DNA from: Candidatus Iainarchaeum sp.
GTDB lineage: Archaea > Iainarchaeota > Iainarchaeia > Iainarchaeales > JAAZKV01
Direction of reading: 5' to 3'
Length of the DNA: 5,031 nucleotides
NCBI GenBank assembly: GCA_026397035.1
Contig: JAPLVQ010000101.1
Coordinates: forward strand, 1 to 5,031
The position numbers were made by a program, and so were the translations under genes. How positions within the stretch are numbered: the stretch's first letter is position 1; every line of letters starts with the position of its first letter. Of this stretch, positions 1-5,031 are shown piece by piece. The notes beneath the pieces are model-generated. The model worked only from the letters and a program-made list of their open reading frames with translations, was not told the origin of the DNA and ran no database searches.

Positions 1-20
1 CCGCTCTGATTCGTGCATCC

Positions 21-75
21 ATATCCGCTTTCACCACTCACAACCACCACAATAGTGGTGGTAGAAAGCGGACAT
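21..75. repeat. Two-tier imperfect inverted repeat / hairpin
   Basis: The outer arms CCGCTTTC (25-32) and GAAAGCGG (64-71) are exact reverse complements. Extending them to 21-32 and 64-75 gives 11 of 12 pairs. The inner arms ACCACCAC (43-50) and GTGGTGGT (55-62) are also perfect, closing on the 4-base loop AATA. Ten unpaired bases on the left (33-42) face one on the right (63). Part of the left bulge, ACCACT (33-38), can instead pair with AGTGGT (54-59), giving an alternative fold. There is no T-run after the stem on either strand, so an ordinary terminator is not clear. A mobile-element end or a structured RNA are alternatives. Confidence 0.7.
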
Positions 76-104
76 AAGTTCGACATACAAATTAGGACAT
101 AAGT
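70..104. repeat. Direct repeat of a 10-mer, GGACATAAGT
   Basis: GGACATAAGT occurs at 70-79 and again at 95-104, with a start-to-start distance of 25 bases. A related GACATA core lies between them at 82-87. The first copy overlaps the right arm of the adjacent hairpin. Short repeats next to an inverted arm resemble transposase-binding subterminal repeats or a regulator site. The sequence alone does not decide which, and chance is possible in AT-rich DNA. Confidence 0.45.
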
Positions 105-119
105 CACCCTACGCTACAA

Positions 120-971
120 TTAGACTCTAGTCTTTGGCTTTCTTTTAAGCGAGCCGGTCGGAAAAAAGAATTCTCTTTGCAATTTAGGATTTTTTTCCCT
201 CGCAACTTCTCGAGCCAGTGCGCGCCGCTGTGAGAAAAGAAACAATTCGTCCCCTTTTAATCGAGTCCAGCTGTTTGTATCAACTTTTTTCACAACCCAA
301 ATTATTTCGCCCAACGGAACTTTCTTTTTCCCGAATTTTTTTCTCCCGCACTCAAGAACCAAATCCTTAACATGCACAGGATTCACAACAATCACATCAT
401 TTGGACCCGCTTTATCAAACACAAGCTTATTCGCCCTATGACGCGCGGTGAGATTTTTATTCATGAACCTTGATTCCCTAATCGCATCCGCTCCGCCCTT
501 AACTTTCAAATTGTCAAAATAGTTTTTATCCAACGGGATTATTTTCCAGTTATTTGTAAGTGCAACAGCAACTACTGCCTGAAAAGGATCCAATACATCA
601 ACTGCATAATTCCCGACTTTTACTAAAACCCCCCTCACCCCAAGACCTAATCCACGCACAAGCAGTCTTTTTCGCCCCTTATACAAAGGGCTCTCGGCAA
701 GAGTAACAGATTCACAAACTTCCCTCCCACTATTTGCATTTGCTTTAAGATTTGAAATTATTTCAGCAAGTTTTTTTGGGGGAACACCCAAAAAAAGCCT
801 CCTTTCGCCTCCGCCTCCCCCAATTGAACCAAGATTTTTTACAGTACGCTCAATCAAGGCAGGAAACTCATAATCCTCAAGAAAAGCATTTCTTTGAACA
901 ACCGCCACAACTCTAGGTCCAACGCTGACGGGTGTTGAATTAGAAGCATTTGTTTGGTTTTGATTAGACAT
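120..971 (-). CDS. Unrecognised basic 283-residue protein
   Basis: I do not recognise this family. The start is the ATG at 969-971, with a weak GGTG about 6 bases upstream; the stop is TAA at 120-122. Residues 1-18 are Asn/Ser/Thr-rich and probably disordered. Residues 20-50 look like an ordered alpha/beta segment, followed by a run of five glycines at about 51-55. Residues 100-150 are hydrophobic and beta-rich, around a DVLDPFQAVVAVAL segment (125-138). A second conserved-looking block lies at 190-230 (VIVVNPVHVKDLVLE, then a lysine cluster and GEIIWVVKK). The C-terminal 40 residues are strongly basic, which suggests nucleic-acid binding (inference). No signal peptide or membrane span is seen, so it is probably cytoplasmic. 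The histone gene lies upstream on the same strand, 210 bases away; a separate promoter is likely. The clean length and codon pattern make a real gene very likely; the function is unknown. Confidence 0.85.
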   Translation of the reverse strand: MSNQNQTNASNSTPVSVGPRVVAVVQRNAFLEDYEFPALIERTVKNLGSIGGGGGERRLFLGVPPKKLAEIISNLKANANSGREVCESVTLAESPLYKGRKRLLVRGLGLGVRGVLVKVGNYAVDVLDPFQAVVAVALTNNWKIIPLDKNYFDNLKVKGGADAIRESRFMNKNLTARHRANKLVFDKAGPNDVIVVNPVHVKDLVLECGRKKFGKKKVPLGEIIWVVKKVDTNSWTRLKGDELFLFSQRRALAREVAREKNPKLQREFFFPTGSLKRKPKTRV

Positions 972-1000
972 TAATGCACCAGTATAATTCTGGCTTTCAA

Positions 1001-1010
1001 AGTTTAAAAC
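1001..1010 (-). promoter_or_regulatory. Candidate proximal TATA box for the 283-residue gene
   Basis: The minus strand reads GTTTTAAACT. Its centre is about 35 bases upstream of the ATG at 971. With the usual archaeal spacing of roughly 25 bases to the start of transcription, this would give a very short leader. A second candidate lies further upstream at 1060-1067, so the assignment is not settled. Confidence 0.35.
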
Positions 1011-1059
1011 ACTTAACTACCTACAGGAAAGACAAGATTATTACAGAACCCTCAAAAAG

Positions 1060-1067
1060 TATTTAAA
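1060..1067 (-). promoter_or_regulatory. Candidate distal TATA box for the 283-residue gene
   Basis: The minus strand reads TTTAAATA, a good match to archaeal box A. Transcription would start near 1035-1040, giving a leader of about 65-70 bases. The flanking TFB-recognition (BRE) position (TGCTTC) is not purine-rich, which weakens the call. Confidence 0.35.
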
Positions 1068-1072
1068 GAAGC

Positions 1073-1140
1073 AAAAAATATAAAGAAAAACAAGAAGAAG
1101 AAAGTAAAAATAAGTATTAGACCTCACAAGGAGCAAAAAA
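1073..1140 (-). terminator. Probable T-rich terminator of the histone gene
   Basis: On the minus strand this region, 40-110 bases beyond the histone stop codon, carries repeated T-runs (near 1135-1140, 1106-1110, 1086-1090 and 1073-1078) and no obvious stem. Archaeal RNA polymerase commonly terminates at oligo-T tracts without a hairpin, so this is the natural end point for the short histone transcript. The exact site cannot be fixed from sequence. Confidence 0.45.
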
Positions 1141-1181
1141 CAGTACGCCTTACTAATAGTATGTATTAACTGCAACACGCA

Positions 1182-1388
1182 TTATTGTTTCTTTAATGCT
1201 AAACGTATATCCTCGTCAGTAACCGTTTTTCTTCCCGCATGCTTTGAAAATACCGCCGCCTGCTGGGCTATTCGCATACCTTCTTCTTCCAAAAAAACTG
1301 ATAATTCTTTAGCTGCACTCTCGCTGACCCTAATACCAGTAGACTTTCTAATAATTCTATCAATCGCTGCCAAAGGCAATTCACTCAT
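1182..1388 (-). CDS. Archaeal histone
   Basis: This is a 68-residue single histone-fold protein, the usual length of archaeal HMf-type histones. It forms dimers that wrap DNA into archaeal nucleosome-like particles. Seen in the sequence: the N-terminal ELPLAAIDRIIR helix; the loop-1 RVS motif (20-22), whose arginine enters the DNA minor groove in HMfB; the central alpha-2 helix (about 23-51); and the loop-2 AGRKTV block (51-56). His50 and Asp60 correspond to HMfB His49 and Asp59, which form the dimer-dimer interface. Arg53 and Asp60 keep the conserved salt-bridge pair. The residue matching HMfB Gly16, important for tight stacking of wraps, is Thr17 here. The ATG at 1386-1388 follows GGAAGTG with a 5-base gap, which supports this start. 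The gene is divergent from the HTH-like gene at 1458. Confidence 0.97.
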   Translation of the reverse strand: MSELPLAAIDRIIRKSTGIRVSESAAKELSVFLEEEGMRIAQQAAVFSKHAGRKTVTDEDIRLALKKQ

Positions 1389-1393
1389 AAAAA

Positions 1394-1400
1394 CACTTCC
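1394..1400 (-). promoter_or_regulatory. Ribosome binding site of the histone gene
   Basis: The minus strand reads GGAAGTG, close to the archaeal Shine-Dalgarno GGAGGTG, and ends 5 bases before the ATG. With transcription starting about 25 bases from the TATA box at 1425-1434, the leader would be about 15 bases and would contain this site. Confidence 0.6.
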
Positions 1401-1424
1401 TTCATTTTAAGAAAAAAAGGAAAG

Positions 1425-1434
1425 TATTTATAAA
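1425..1434. promoter_or_regulatory. Near-palindromic TATA box shared by two divergent genes
   Basis: The plus strand reads TATTTATAAA; the minus strand reads TTTATAAATA. Both match archaeal box A. Its centre is about 42 bases from the histone ATG (minus strand), giving a leader of about 15 bases with a ribosome binding site. It is about 28 bases from the ATG at 1458 (plus strand), which fits a leaderless transcript. The plus strand has a purine-rich GGAAAG just upstream, a good BRE; the minus-strand flank (TTGGGT) is a poorer one. Confidence 0.65.
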
Positions 1435-1457
1435 CCCAATACGCGGAGATTAATAAT

Positions 1458-2228
1458 ATGCCTAATAAAATGGCTCCTAAAACTGCTATCCAAACTCTTC
1501 CAATTCACTTAACTCCAAAAATAACTAATACCAACCTTAATCCAAAATACCGCCCCCCAAGGATAATTAATTTTCGAAAAAATCGAATATATACTCCGGA
1601 AGAACGCGCCATTTTTGTTCAAAATATAAGCCAGTTTAGATCTCCAAGCGGGTACAAAACTTACTTTTCAGGCGAAAATGAAAAAGGAATCAGCGGAACG
1701 TTAGTATTATACAATTTAATTCAACAACAACACAAAAATGGAAAACCAATTATTGTGCCTGCTGGGGCGATCGCTGAGAAATTAAAAGTAACAACAGGAG
1801 AAGTCTCAAATGCCGCCACACTAATCTCAACCGTTCTTGGATACAGGAACGAAAGAAAACATTCCGGAGCCCTGCCAGCAAAAGAATCCGAACGAAAAAA
1901 AATATTACCTGTTATACTTGAAGCTCATAAAAAGGCAAGAAACGGACAAATTCTAAATGCTGAAGTACTTGAGCGAGAAATAATAAGAAAAACTGGGGGA
2001 ATTATAAGCCCGGGATTAATGAGAAGATGTCTGGATAAACTAAATGCAAACGGAAAGAAAAAAGTATATTTACACACACCAAGAAAAGGAATGTTTTCTA
2101 AAAATCTTGGCGAGATAGCTCAAAGATTCAGAAGAAAAGGATTGCCTGCAAAAACACTTGTGCAAAATAGAAAATTGCAAAATGGAACTAAAGCAGGAAT
2201 GAGTAACTTGAGCAGAACAATCAAATAA
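1458..2228 (+). CDS. Basic protein with two possible HTH segments
   Basis: I do not recognise this 256-residue protein. The N-terminal 45 residues are Pro/Asn/Lys-rich and probably unstructured. Residues about 102-124 (AIAEKLKVTTGEVSN core) read like a helix-turn-helix, with a typical Ala-Leu-Val spacing and a turn before the second helix. A second possible HTH lies at about 168-195 (EREIIRKTGG, then ISPGLMRRCLDKL). The last 50 residues are very basic and low in complexity. There are no membrane spans or catalytic motifs. DNA binding, as a regulator or replication/partition factor, is an inference. The ATG at 1458 lies 9 bases after GGAG (1445-1448), but the TATA box at 1425-1434 would start the transcript almost at the ATG; a second in-frame ATG lies at 1470. 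The gene is followed 78 bases later by the Bro-N gene on the same strand, so the two may form one accessory unit. Confidence 0.85.
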   Translation: MPNKMAPKTAIQTLPIHLTPKITNTNLNPKYRPPRIINFRKNRIYTPEERAIFVQNISQFRSPSGYKTYFSGENEKGISGTLVLYNLIQQQHKNGKPIIVPAGAIAEKLKVTTGEVSNAATLISTVLGYRNERKHSGALPAKESERKKILPVILEAHKKARNGQILNAEVLEREIIRKTGGIISPGLMRRCLDKLNANGKKKVYLHTPRKGMFSKNLGEIAQRFRRKGLPAKTLVQNRKLQNGTKAGMSNLSRTIK

Positions 2229-2265
2229 TTCCAAAACTATTTAACCGGCAAATCACTTCGAGAGG

Positions 2266-2274
2266 ATTTAAAAA
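2266..2274 (+). promoter_or_regulatory. Candidate TATA box for the Bro-N gene
   Basis: ATTTAAAAA follows the purine-rich AGAGG, a plausible BRE. Its centre is about 37 bases before the TTG start at 2307, so the leader would be about 10 bases and would include AGGG (2297-2300), a weak ribosome binding site 6 bases before the start. Co-transcription with the upstream gene is the alternative. Confidence 0.45.
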
Positions 2275-2306
2275 CAAAAAGCAACAGGGTAATTATAGGG
2301 ATTAAT

Positions 2307-3260
2307 TTGGAACACGGACTGTCAGTTTTTGAAGAAGTGAGGTCTAGTGACCGAGCTAATCAAAAACTAGCGGTTTTTGAAGGAGCGAGGTCTAGTGACC
2401 GAGCTAATCAAAAACTAGTAGTTTTTGAAGGAAAAAATATTCGAAAAACCTGGCACAAAGAAGAATGGTGGTTCTCGGTTGTTGATATTGTTGAAAGCCT
2501 CACGAATAGCCCTGATCCAAATGATTATTGGTATAGATTGAAAAAAAGGGAATCAGAAGAAGCAAAAATCGAGTTATCGACAATTTGTCGACAACTGAAA
2601 TTAATATCATCCGATGGAAAAAAATATGAAACGGACTGTGTTAATACTGAGGGCGCATTTAGAATCATTCAATCAATTCCTTCTCCAAAAGCCGAACCGT
2701 TCAAGCTATGGCTAGCCAAAACAGGGTATGAAAGAGTGCAAGAAATAGAAAACCCTGAATTAGCACAGGACAGGGTAAAAAGCTATTATGAGCTGAAAGG
2801 ATATCCAAAAGATTGGATTGACAAAAGAATGCGAGGAATCGCAATACGTCAAGAGCTTACTGATGAATGGAAAAACCGAAATGTAGGGCAAGAAAAAGAG
2901 TTTGCTATACTAACCAATGAGATAAGCAAAGCGATTTTTGGAAAAACCGTCCAGGAATACAAAGAGTATAAAACGCTTGATAAGAAAAATCAAAACCTGC
3001 GCGACCACATGACTGATTGGGAACTAATACTTAACATGGTTGGAGAAAAAGCAACTACCGACATCACTACAGCGAAAAACTCGCAAGGATTTGATGAATG
3101 CAAAGACTCTTCAATTCAAGGAGGAAAAATTGCGCATAACACAAGAAAAGAAATTGAAGAAAAAACGGGGAAACAACTTGTATCAAAAAATAACTTTTTG
3201 CACTTGGAAAAAAGCCATGTAAAAGAAATTAAAATGAACAAACCCAAAAGCGACAAGTAG
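2307..3260 (+). CDS. Bro-N domain / DinD-like protein
   Basis: This is a 317-residue protein. Residues about 37-140 form a Bro-N domain: VVFEGKNIRKTW, then EWWFSVVDIVESL, the YWYRLKKR motif, the ETDCVNTEGAFRIIQSIPS block and FKLWLAKTGYERV. This domain is common in viral Bro proteins and phage antirepressors and is thought to bind DNA. Residues about 150-295 (WIDKRMRGIAIRQELT, EFAILTNEISKAIFGKT, LRDHMTDWELILNM, GGKIAHNTRKEIEEKTG) resemble the C-terminal half of DinD-like Bro proteins, described in bacteria as DNA-damage inducible. The role in this organism is unknown. The likely start is TTG at 2307, with AGGG 6 bases upstream; GTG at 2337 is an alternative. Residues 7-38 are two copies of a 16-residue repeat from the tandem DNA repeat and precede the normal domain start, so the protein is N-terminally extended. 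A viral or mobile-element origin is plausible. Confidence 0.9.
   Translation: MEHGLSVFEEVRSSDRANQKLAVFEGARSSDRANQKLVVFEGKNIRKTWHKEEWWFSVVDIVESLTNSPDPNDYWYRLKKRESEEAKIELSTICRQLKLISSDGKKYETDCVNTEGAFRIIQSIPSPKAEPFKLWLAKTGYERVQEIENPELAQDRVKSYYELKGYPKDWIDKRMRGIAIRQELTDEWKNRNVGQEKEFAILTNEISKAIFGKTVQEYKEYKTLDKKNQNLRDHMTDWELILNMVGEKATTDITTAKNSQGFDECKDSSIQGGKIAHNTRKEIEEKTGKQLVSKNNFLHLEKSHVKEIKMNKPKSDK
2325..2428 (+). repeat. Tandem 48-bp palindromic repeat inside the Bro-N gene
   Basis: Copy 1 is 2325-2372 and copy 2 is 2373-2420; they match at 44 of 48 bases. A partial third copy begins at 2421 and diverges after GTTTTTGAAGGA. Because 48 is a multiple of three, the frame is kept; each copy encodes 16 residues containing RSSDRANQKL. 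Each copy is an imperfect palindrome: outer arms GTTTTTGA and TCAAAAAC (8 of 8), then GCGAGGTC facing GACCGAGC in copy 2 (6 of 8), around the loop TAGT. The junctions at 2360-2380 and 2408-2428 give further hairpins with perfect 8-bp arms and 5-base loops. Confidence 0.95.
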
Positions 3261-3323
3261 AATTAGTTTCATTTATGTATTTACAGGTTTAAGGTGCCAG
3301 TTAGGTTTATTGTTATATTTAAT
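3261..3323 (+). promoter_or_regulatory. Intergenic spacer before hef, AT-rich
   Basis: This short spacer holds several weak TATA-like stretches (ATTTATGTAT at 3271-3280, TTTATTGTTA at 3306-3315, TTATATTT at 3313-3320). None has both an ideal distance and a purine-rich flank. The one at 3306-3315 would give an almost leaderless hef transcript. No clear terminator of the Bro-N gene is seen, so read-through into hef is possible. Confidence 0.3.
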
Positions 3324-3328
3324 GTGAT
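3324..3328 (+). promoter_or_regulatory. Possible ribosome binding site of hef
   Basis: GTGAT matches the 3' part of the archaeal Shine-Dalgarno (GGTGAT) and lies 4 bases before the ATG at 3333. The same GTG could serve as an in-frame start three codons earlier; the site favours the ATG. Confidence 0.35.
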
Positions 3329-3332
3329 TGAA

Positions 3333-5031
3333 ATGACTTTTATTACCCACAAACTAATCAAACCCGAAACTGTAGAGGCAAGACTCTACCAAGAAGTGCT
3401 CGTTTCAAGGATTATAGAAAAAGGAAATACGCTTGTAGTTGCGCCAACCGCGCTAGGCAAAACGCTTGTTGCAGTAATGCTTGCTGCACATACTCTTGAT
3501 AAACAACCCGAAAAGAAAATCCTTTTCCTCGCCCCCACTAAACCTCTTGTAGTACAGCACGAAAAAAGTTTTAAGAAATTCCTTAACATTAGCGAAGACG
3601 AAATCGTTTCAATCACGGGAACCACAAAGAAAAAAAAAAGGGAAGAATTATACAAAACAAAAAGAATCATTAATGCTACCCCCCAAACCATTGAAAATGA
3701 TTTACTCAACGGCTCAATAAGCCTCAAAGAATTCGGGCTGTGCATTTTTGATGAAGCGCACAGGGCAATAGGGGATTATGCTTATGTTTTTGTTAATTTA
3801 CAATTACAAAAACAAAACCCTTCTGCACTAGTACTCGCGCTAACGGCAAGCCCTGGGAGCGAAGAAGAACACATTCAAGATGTGTGCAGGAACTTGGCAA
3901 TAAATAATATTGAGATAAAAGAAACGACAGACGCTGATGTAAAACCTTATGTTAACGAAATTGAAATCGATTGGGTGAGAGTGGATCTTCCAGCAGAGTT
4001 TTTAAAAATAAAAGAATACCTGGAAGAGTTCCAGAAAAAGCAATTAAAAATCCTTAAAGGATTAGGGTTCGCCCTCACTGAAAACAAAAGATATTACAAT
4101 AAATTCAAGCTCCTTGAAATGCAGGCTAATATTAGAAAAAGAATTATCTCTCACGGCCAAAGCCAGCCGAGTTTATTCTTTGCAGCAAGCAAATGCGCTT
4201 GTCTTTTGAAAGTCTCTCATGCAGAAGAGCTGATTGAAACCCAAGGAATTGGAGCTCTTATGAGCTACTTTGAAAAACTCGAAGAAGAAGCACGCACTGG
4301 GAAAAGCAAAGCCGCTCGCGCAATAATCAATGACGAAGATATTCATTCTGCACAAATGTTAACAAGAAAGCTTTTTATGGAAAAAGTCCAGCACCCAAAA
4401 TACGCTGAACTAAAAAAGATTATTCTAAAACAACTAAAAGAACAACCTGCAAGCAAAATAATTGTATTCAATCATTATAGGGACTCAATAAAAGAAGTCG
4501 TGGAATTTTTACAAAACAATACCGATGGAATGCTTGAAAATGGAAACAATCCAATTAAAGCAACTAAATTCATTGGACAAGCAACTAAAGGCACTGAAAA
4601 AGGAATGAGCCAAAAACTACAGCAAGAAGTACTTGATGAACTAAAAAGCGACAAGTATAATACTTTGGTTTCAAGCAGTGTTGCTGAGGAAGGACTTGAC
4701 ATACCTTCAGTTGATTTAGTAGTATTCTTCGAGCCAGTTCCTAGTGAAATAAGAACAATCCAAAGAAGGGGAAGAACTGGAAGATTTGTAAAAGGAAAAG
4801 CAATTATTCTTATGGCGAAAAACACGCGCGACGAGGCATTCTACTGGACAGCACGCTCAAAAGAAAAAAAGATGAAAACAACACTCCACTCAATGAAAAA
4901 AAACGAGTACGCTTTATATGAAAAACCAAAGCCGAAGACTTCACCAGAACAAACACTCCTTACAAGCTTTGCAGAAAAAAACCCTAACCAAATACTCATT
5001 TTTGTTGACTCAAGAGAACAAGCAGCAACAG
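3333..5031 (+). CDS. hef: Hef helicase/nuclease (XPF/FANCM type), 3' end cut off
   Basis: Hef processes stalled or branched replication forks; its N-terminal half is a superfamily 2 helicase and its C-terminal half an XPF-type nuclease with a helix-hairpin-helix tail. About 566 codons are present, with no stop before the right edge; full-length family members are commonly near 750 residues. Visible motifs: Walker A PTALGKT (38-44, Ala where the Pyrococcus enzyme has Gly); ATPQTIENDLL (motif Ib region); DEAHRA (140-145); TASPGS (171-176); a helical insert at about 215-350 containing the family signature ELIETQGIGAL; motif IV KIIVF (375-379); motif V SSVAEEGLDIP; FFEPVPS; and motif VI QRRGRTGR (477-484). 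The ERCC4 nuclease domain begins at the edge with FVDSREQ (about 557-563), which holds the start of its catalytic acidic motif. ATG at 3333 is chosen because homology starts there and GTGAT lies 4 bases upstream; GTG at 3324 is an in-frame alternative. Intact as far as seen. Confidence 0.95.
   Translation, partial: MTFITHKLIKPETVEARLYQEVLVSRIIEKGNTLVVAPTALGKTLVAVMLAAHTLDKQPEKKILFLAPTKPLVVQHEKSFKKFLNISEDEIVSITGTTKKKKREELYKTKRIINATPQTIENDLLNGSISLKEFGLCIFDEAHRAIGDYAYVFVNLQLQKQNPSALVLALTASPGSEEEHIQDVCRNLAINNIEIKETTDADVKPYVNEIEIDWVRVDLPAEFLKIKEYLEEFQKKQLKILKGLGFALTENKRYYNKFKLLEMQANIRKRIISHGQSQPSLFFAASKCACLLKVSHAEELIETQGIGALMSYFEKLEEEARTGKSKAARAIINDEDIHSAQMLTRKLFMEKVQHPKYAELKKIILKQLKEQPASKIIVFNHYRDSIKEVVEFLQNNTDGMLENGNNPIKATKFIGQATKGTEKGMSQKLQQEVLDELKSDKYNTLVSSSVAEEGLDIPSVDLVVFFEPVPSEIRTIQRRGRTGRFVKGKAIILMAKNTRDEAFYWTARSKEKKMKTTLHSMKKNEYALYEKPKPKTSPEQTLLTSFAEKNPNQILIFVDSREQAAT

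Larger units (their letters stand above)
1..119. other. Left-edge non-coding stretch
   Basis: No convincing gene is seen here. All plus-strand frames stop within the first 80 bases. The only minus-strand frame that stays open to the edge (ATG at 86) lacks a well-placed ribosome binding site and encodes no recognisable motif. The stretch is occupied by a hairpin at about 21-75 and by two copies of a 10-mer. It lies downstream of the minus-strand gene ending at 120, so it may hold that gene's 3' untranslated region, the end of a mobile element, or both. Confidence 0.5.
972..1181. other. Intergenic region between histone and 283-residue genes
   Basis: There is no gene in this 210-base gap. On the minus strand, 1073-1140 is pyrimidine-rich with several T-runs of five or more, just downstream of the histone stop. 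Closer to the next gene it contains two TATA-like elements. It therefore probably combines the end of histone transcription with the start of transcription of the 283-residue gene. Confidence 0.6.

Noticed and set aside
21..75. Left-edge hairpin as a tRNA or intrinsic terminator
   Set aside because: It does not form a cloverleaf, and no T-run follows the stem on either strand.
1..86. Minus-strand frame from ATG at 86, open to the left edge (begins MSNLCPLSTTT)
   Set aside because: It has only about 28 codons, no well-spaced ribosome binding site and a hairpin running through it, and the translated sequence is low in complexity with no recognisable motif.
2325..2428. The 48-bp repeats as a CRISPR array
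   Set aside because: The copies are directly adjacent with no unique spacers, and they are translated in frame as part of the Bro-N gene.
3040..3222. A 60-codon plus-strand frame inside the Bro-N gene
   Set aside because: It overlaps the well-supported Bro-N C-terminal region in another frame and its translation is lysine-rich without any motif; it is a shadow.
3246..4658. Shared 14-mer AAAAGCGACAAGTA at about 3246-3259 and 4645-4658
   Set aside because: It encodes a short Lys-Ser-Asp-Lys stretch in both genes, with no flanking similarity; chance in A-rich coding DNA is the simplest explanation.
3386..4825. Three antisense frames (3386-3745, 4173-4355, 4475-4825)
   Set aside because: All lie opposite hef, which has all helicase motifs in place. 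Their Phe/Ser-rich translations are what the reverse of Lys/Glu-rich coding gives.

Overview
The window reads as archaeal chromosomal DNA. It encodes an archaeal histone and most of a Hef-type helicase/nuclease. Candidate start signals are TATA boxes (box A) and short Shine-Dalgarno motifs. The DNA is AT-rich by eye. Histone plus a two-domain Hef points to Euryarchaeota or a DPANN-type lineage; the sequence does not allow a finer placement. No rRNA, tRNA, CRISPR array or intact insertion sequence was seen.

Layout. Bases 1-119 hold no gene I can support, but they contain a strong imperfect hairpin followed by a repeated 10-mer. On the minus strand lie an unrecognised 283-residue basic protein (120-971) and, upstream of it, a 68-residue histone (1182-1388). 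The 210-base gap between them is T-rich on the minus strand and probably carries both the histone terminator and the promoter of the 283-residue gene. A near-palindromic TATA element at 1425-1434 sits between the histone gene and a divergent plus-strand gene (1458-2228). That gene encodes a 256-residue basic protein with two possible helix-turn-helix segments. It is followed on the plus strand by a Bro-N/DinD-like protein (2307-3260) and by the start of hef (3333 to the right edge, truncated there after about 566 codons).

The most unusual structure is at the start of the Bro-N gene. Two tandem 48-bp copies (44/48 identical) and a 12-base partial third copy lie in frame. Each copy is an imperfect palindrome, and each junction between copies forms a further hairpin with perfect 8-bp arms. 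They add about 32 residues before the conserved Bro-N domain. This looks like a palindromic repeat element that inserted or expanded inside a coding sequence.

Functional picture. Histone (chromatin) and Hef (fork and crosslink repair) are core information-processing genes. The HTH-like protein and the Bro-N protein between them look like accessory genes, perhaps from a virus or integrated element. They lie in the same reading frame with only one stop codon between their coding regions. No complete defence or mobile system can be shown from this window alone.
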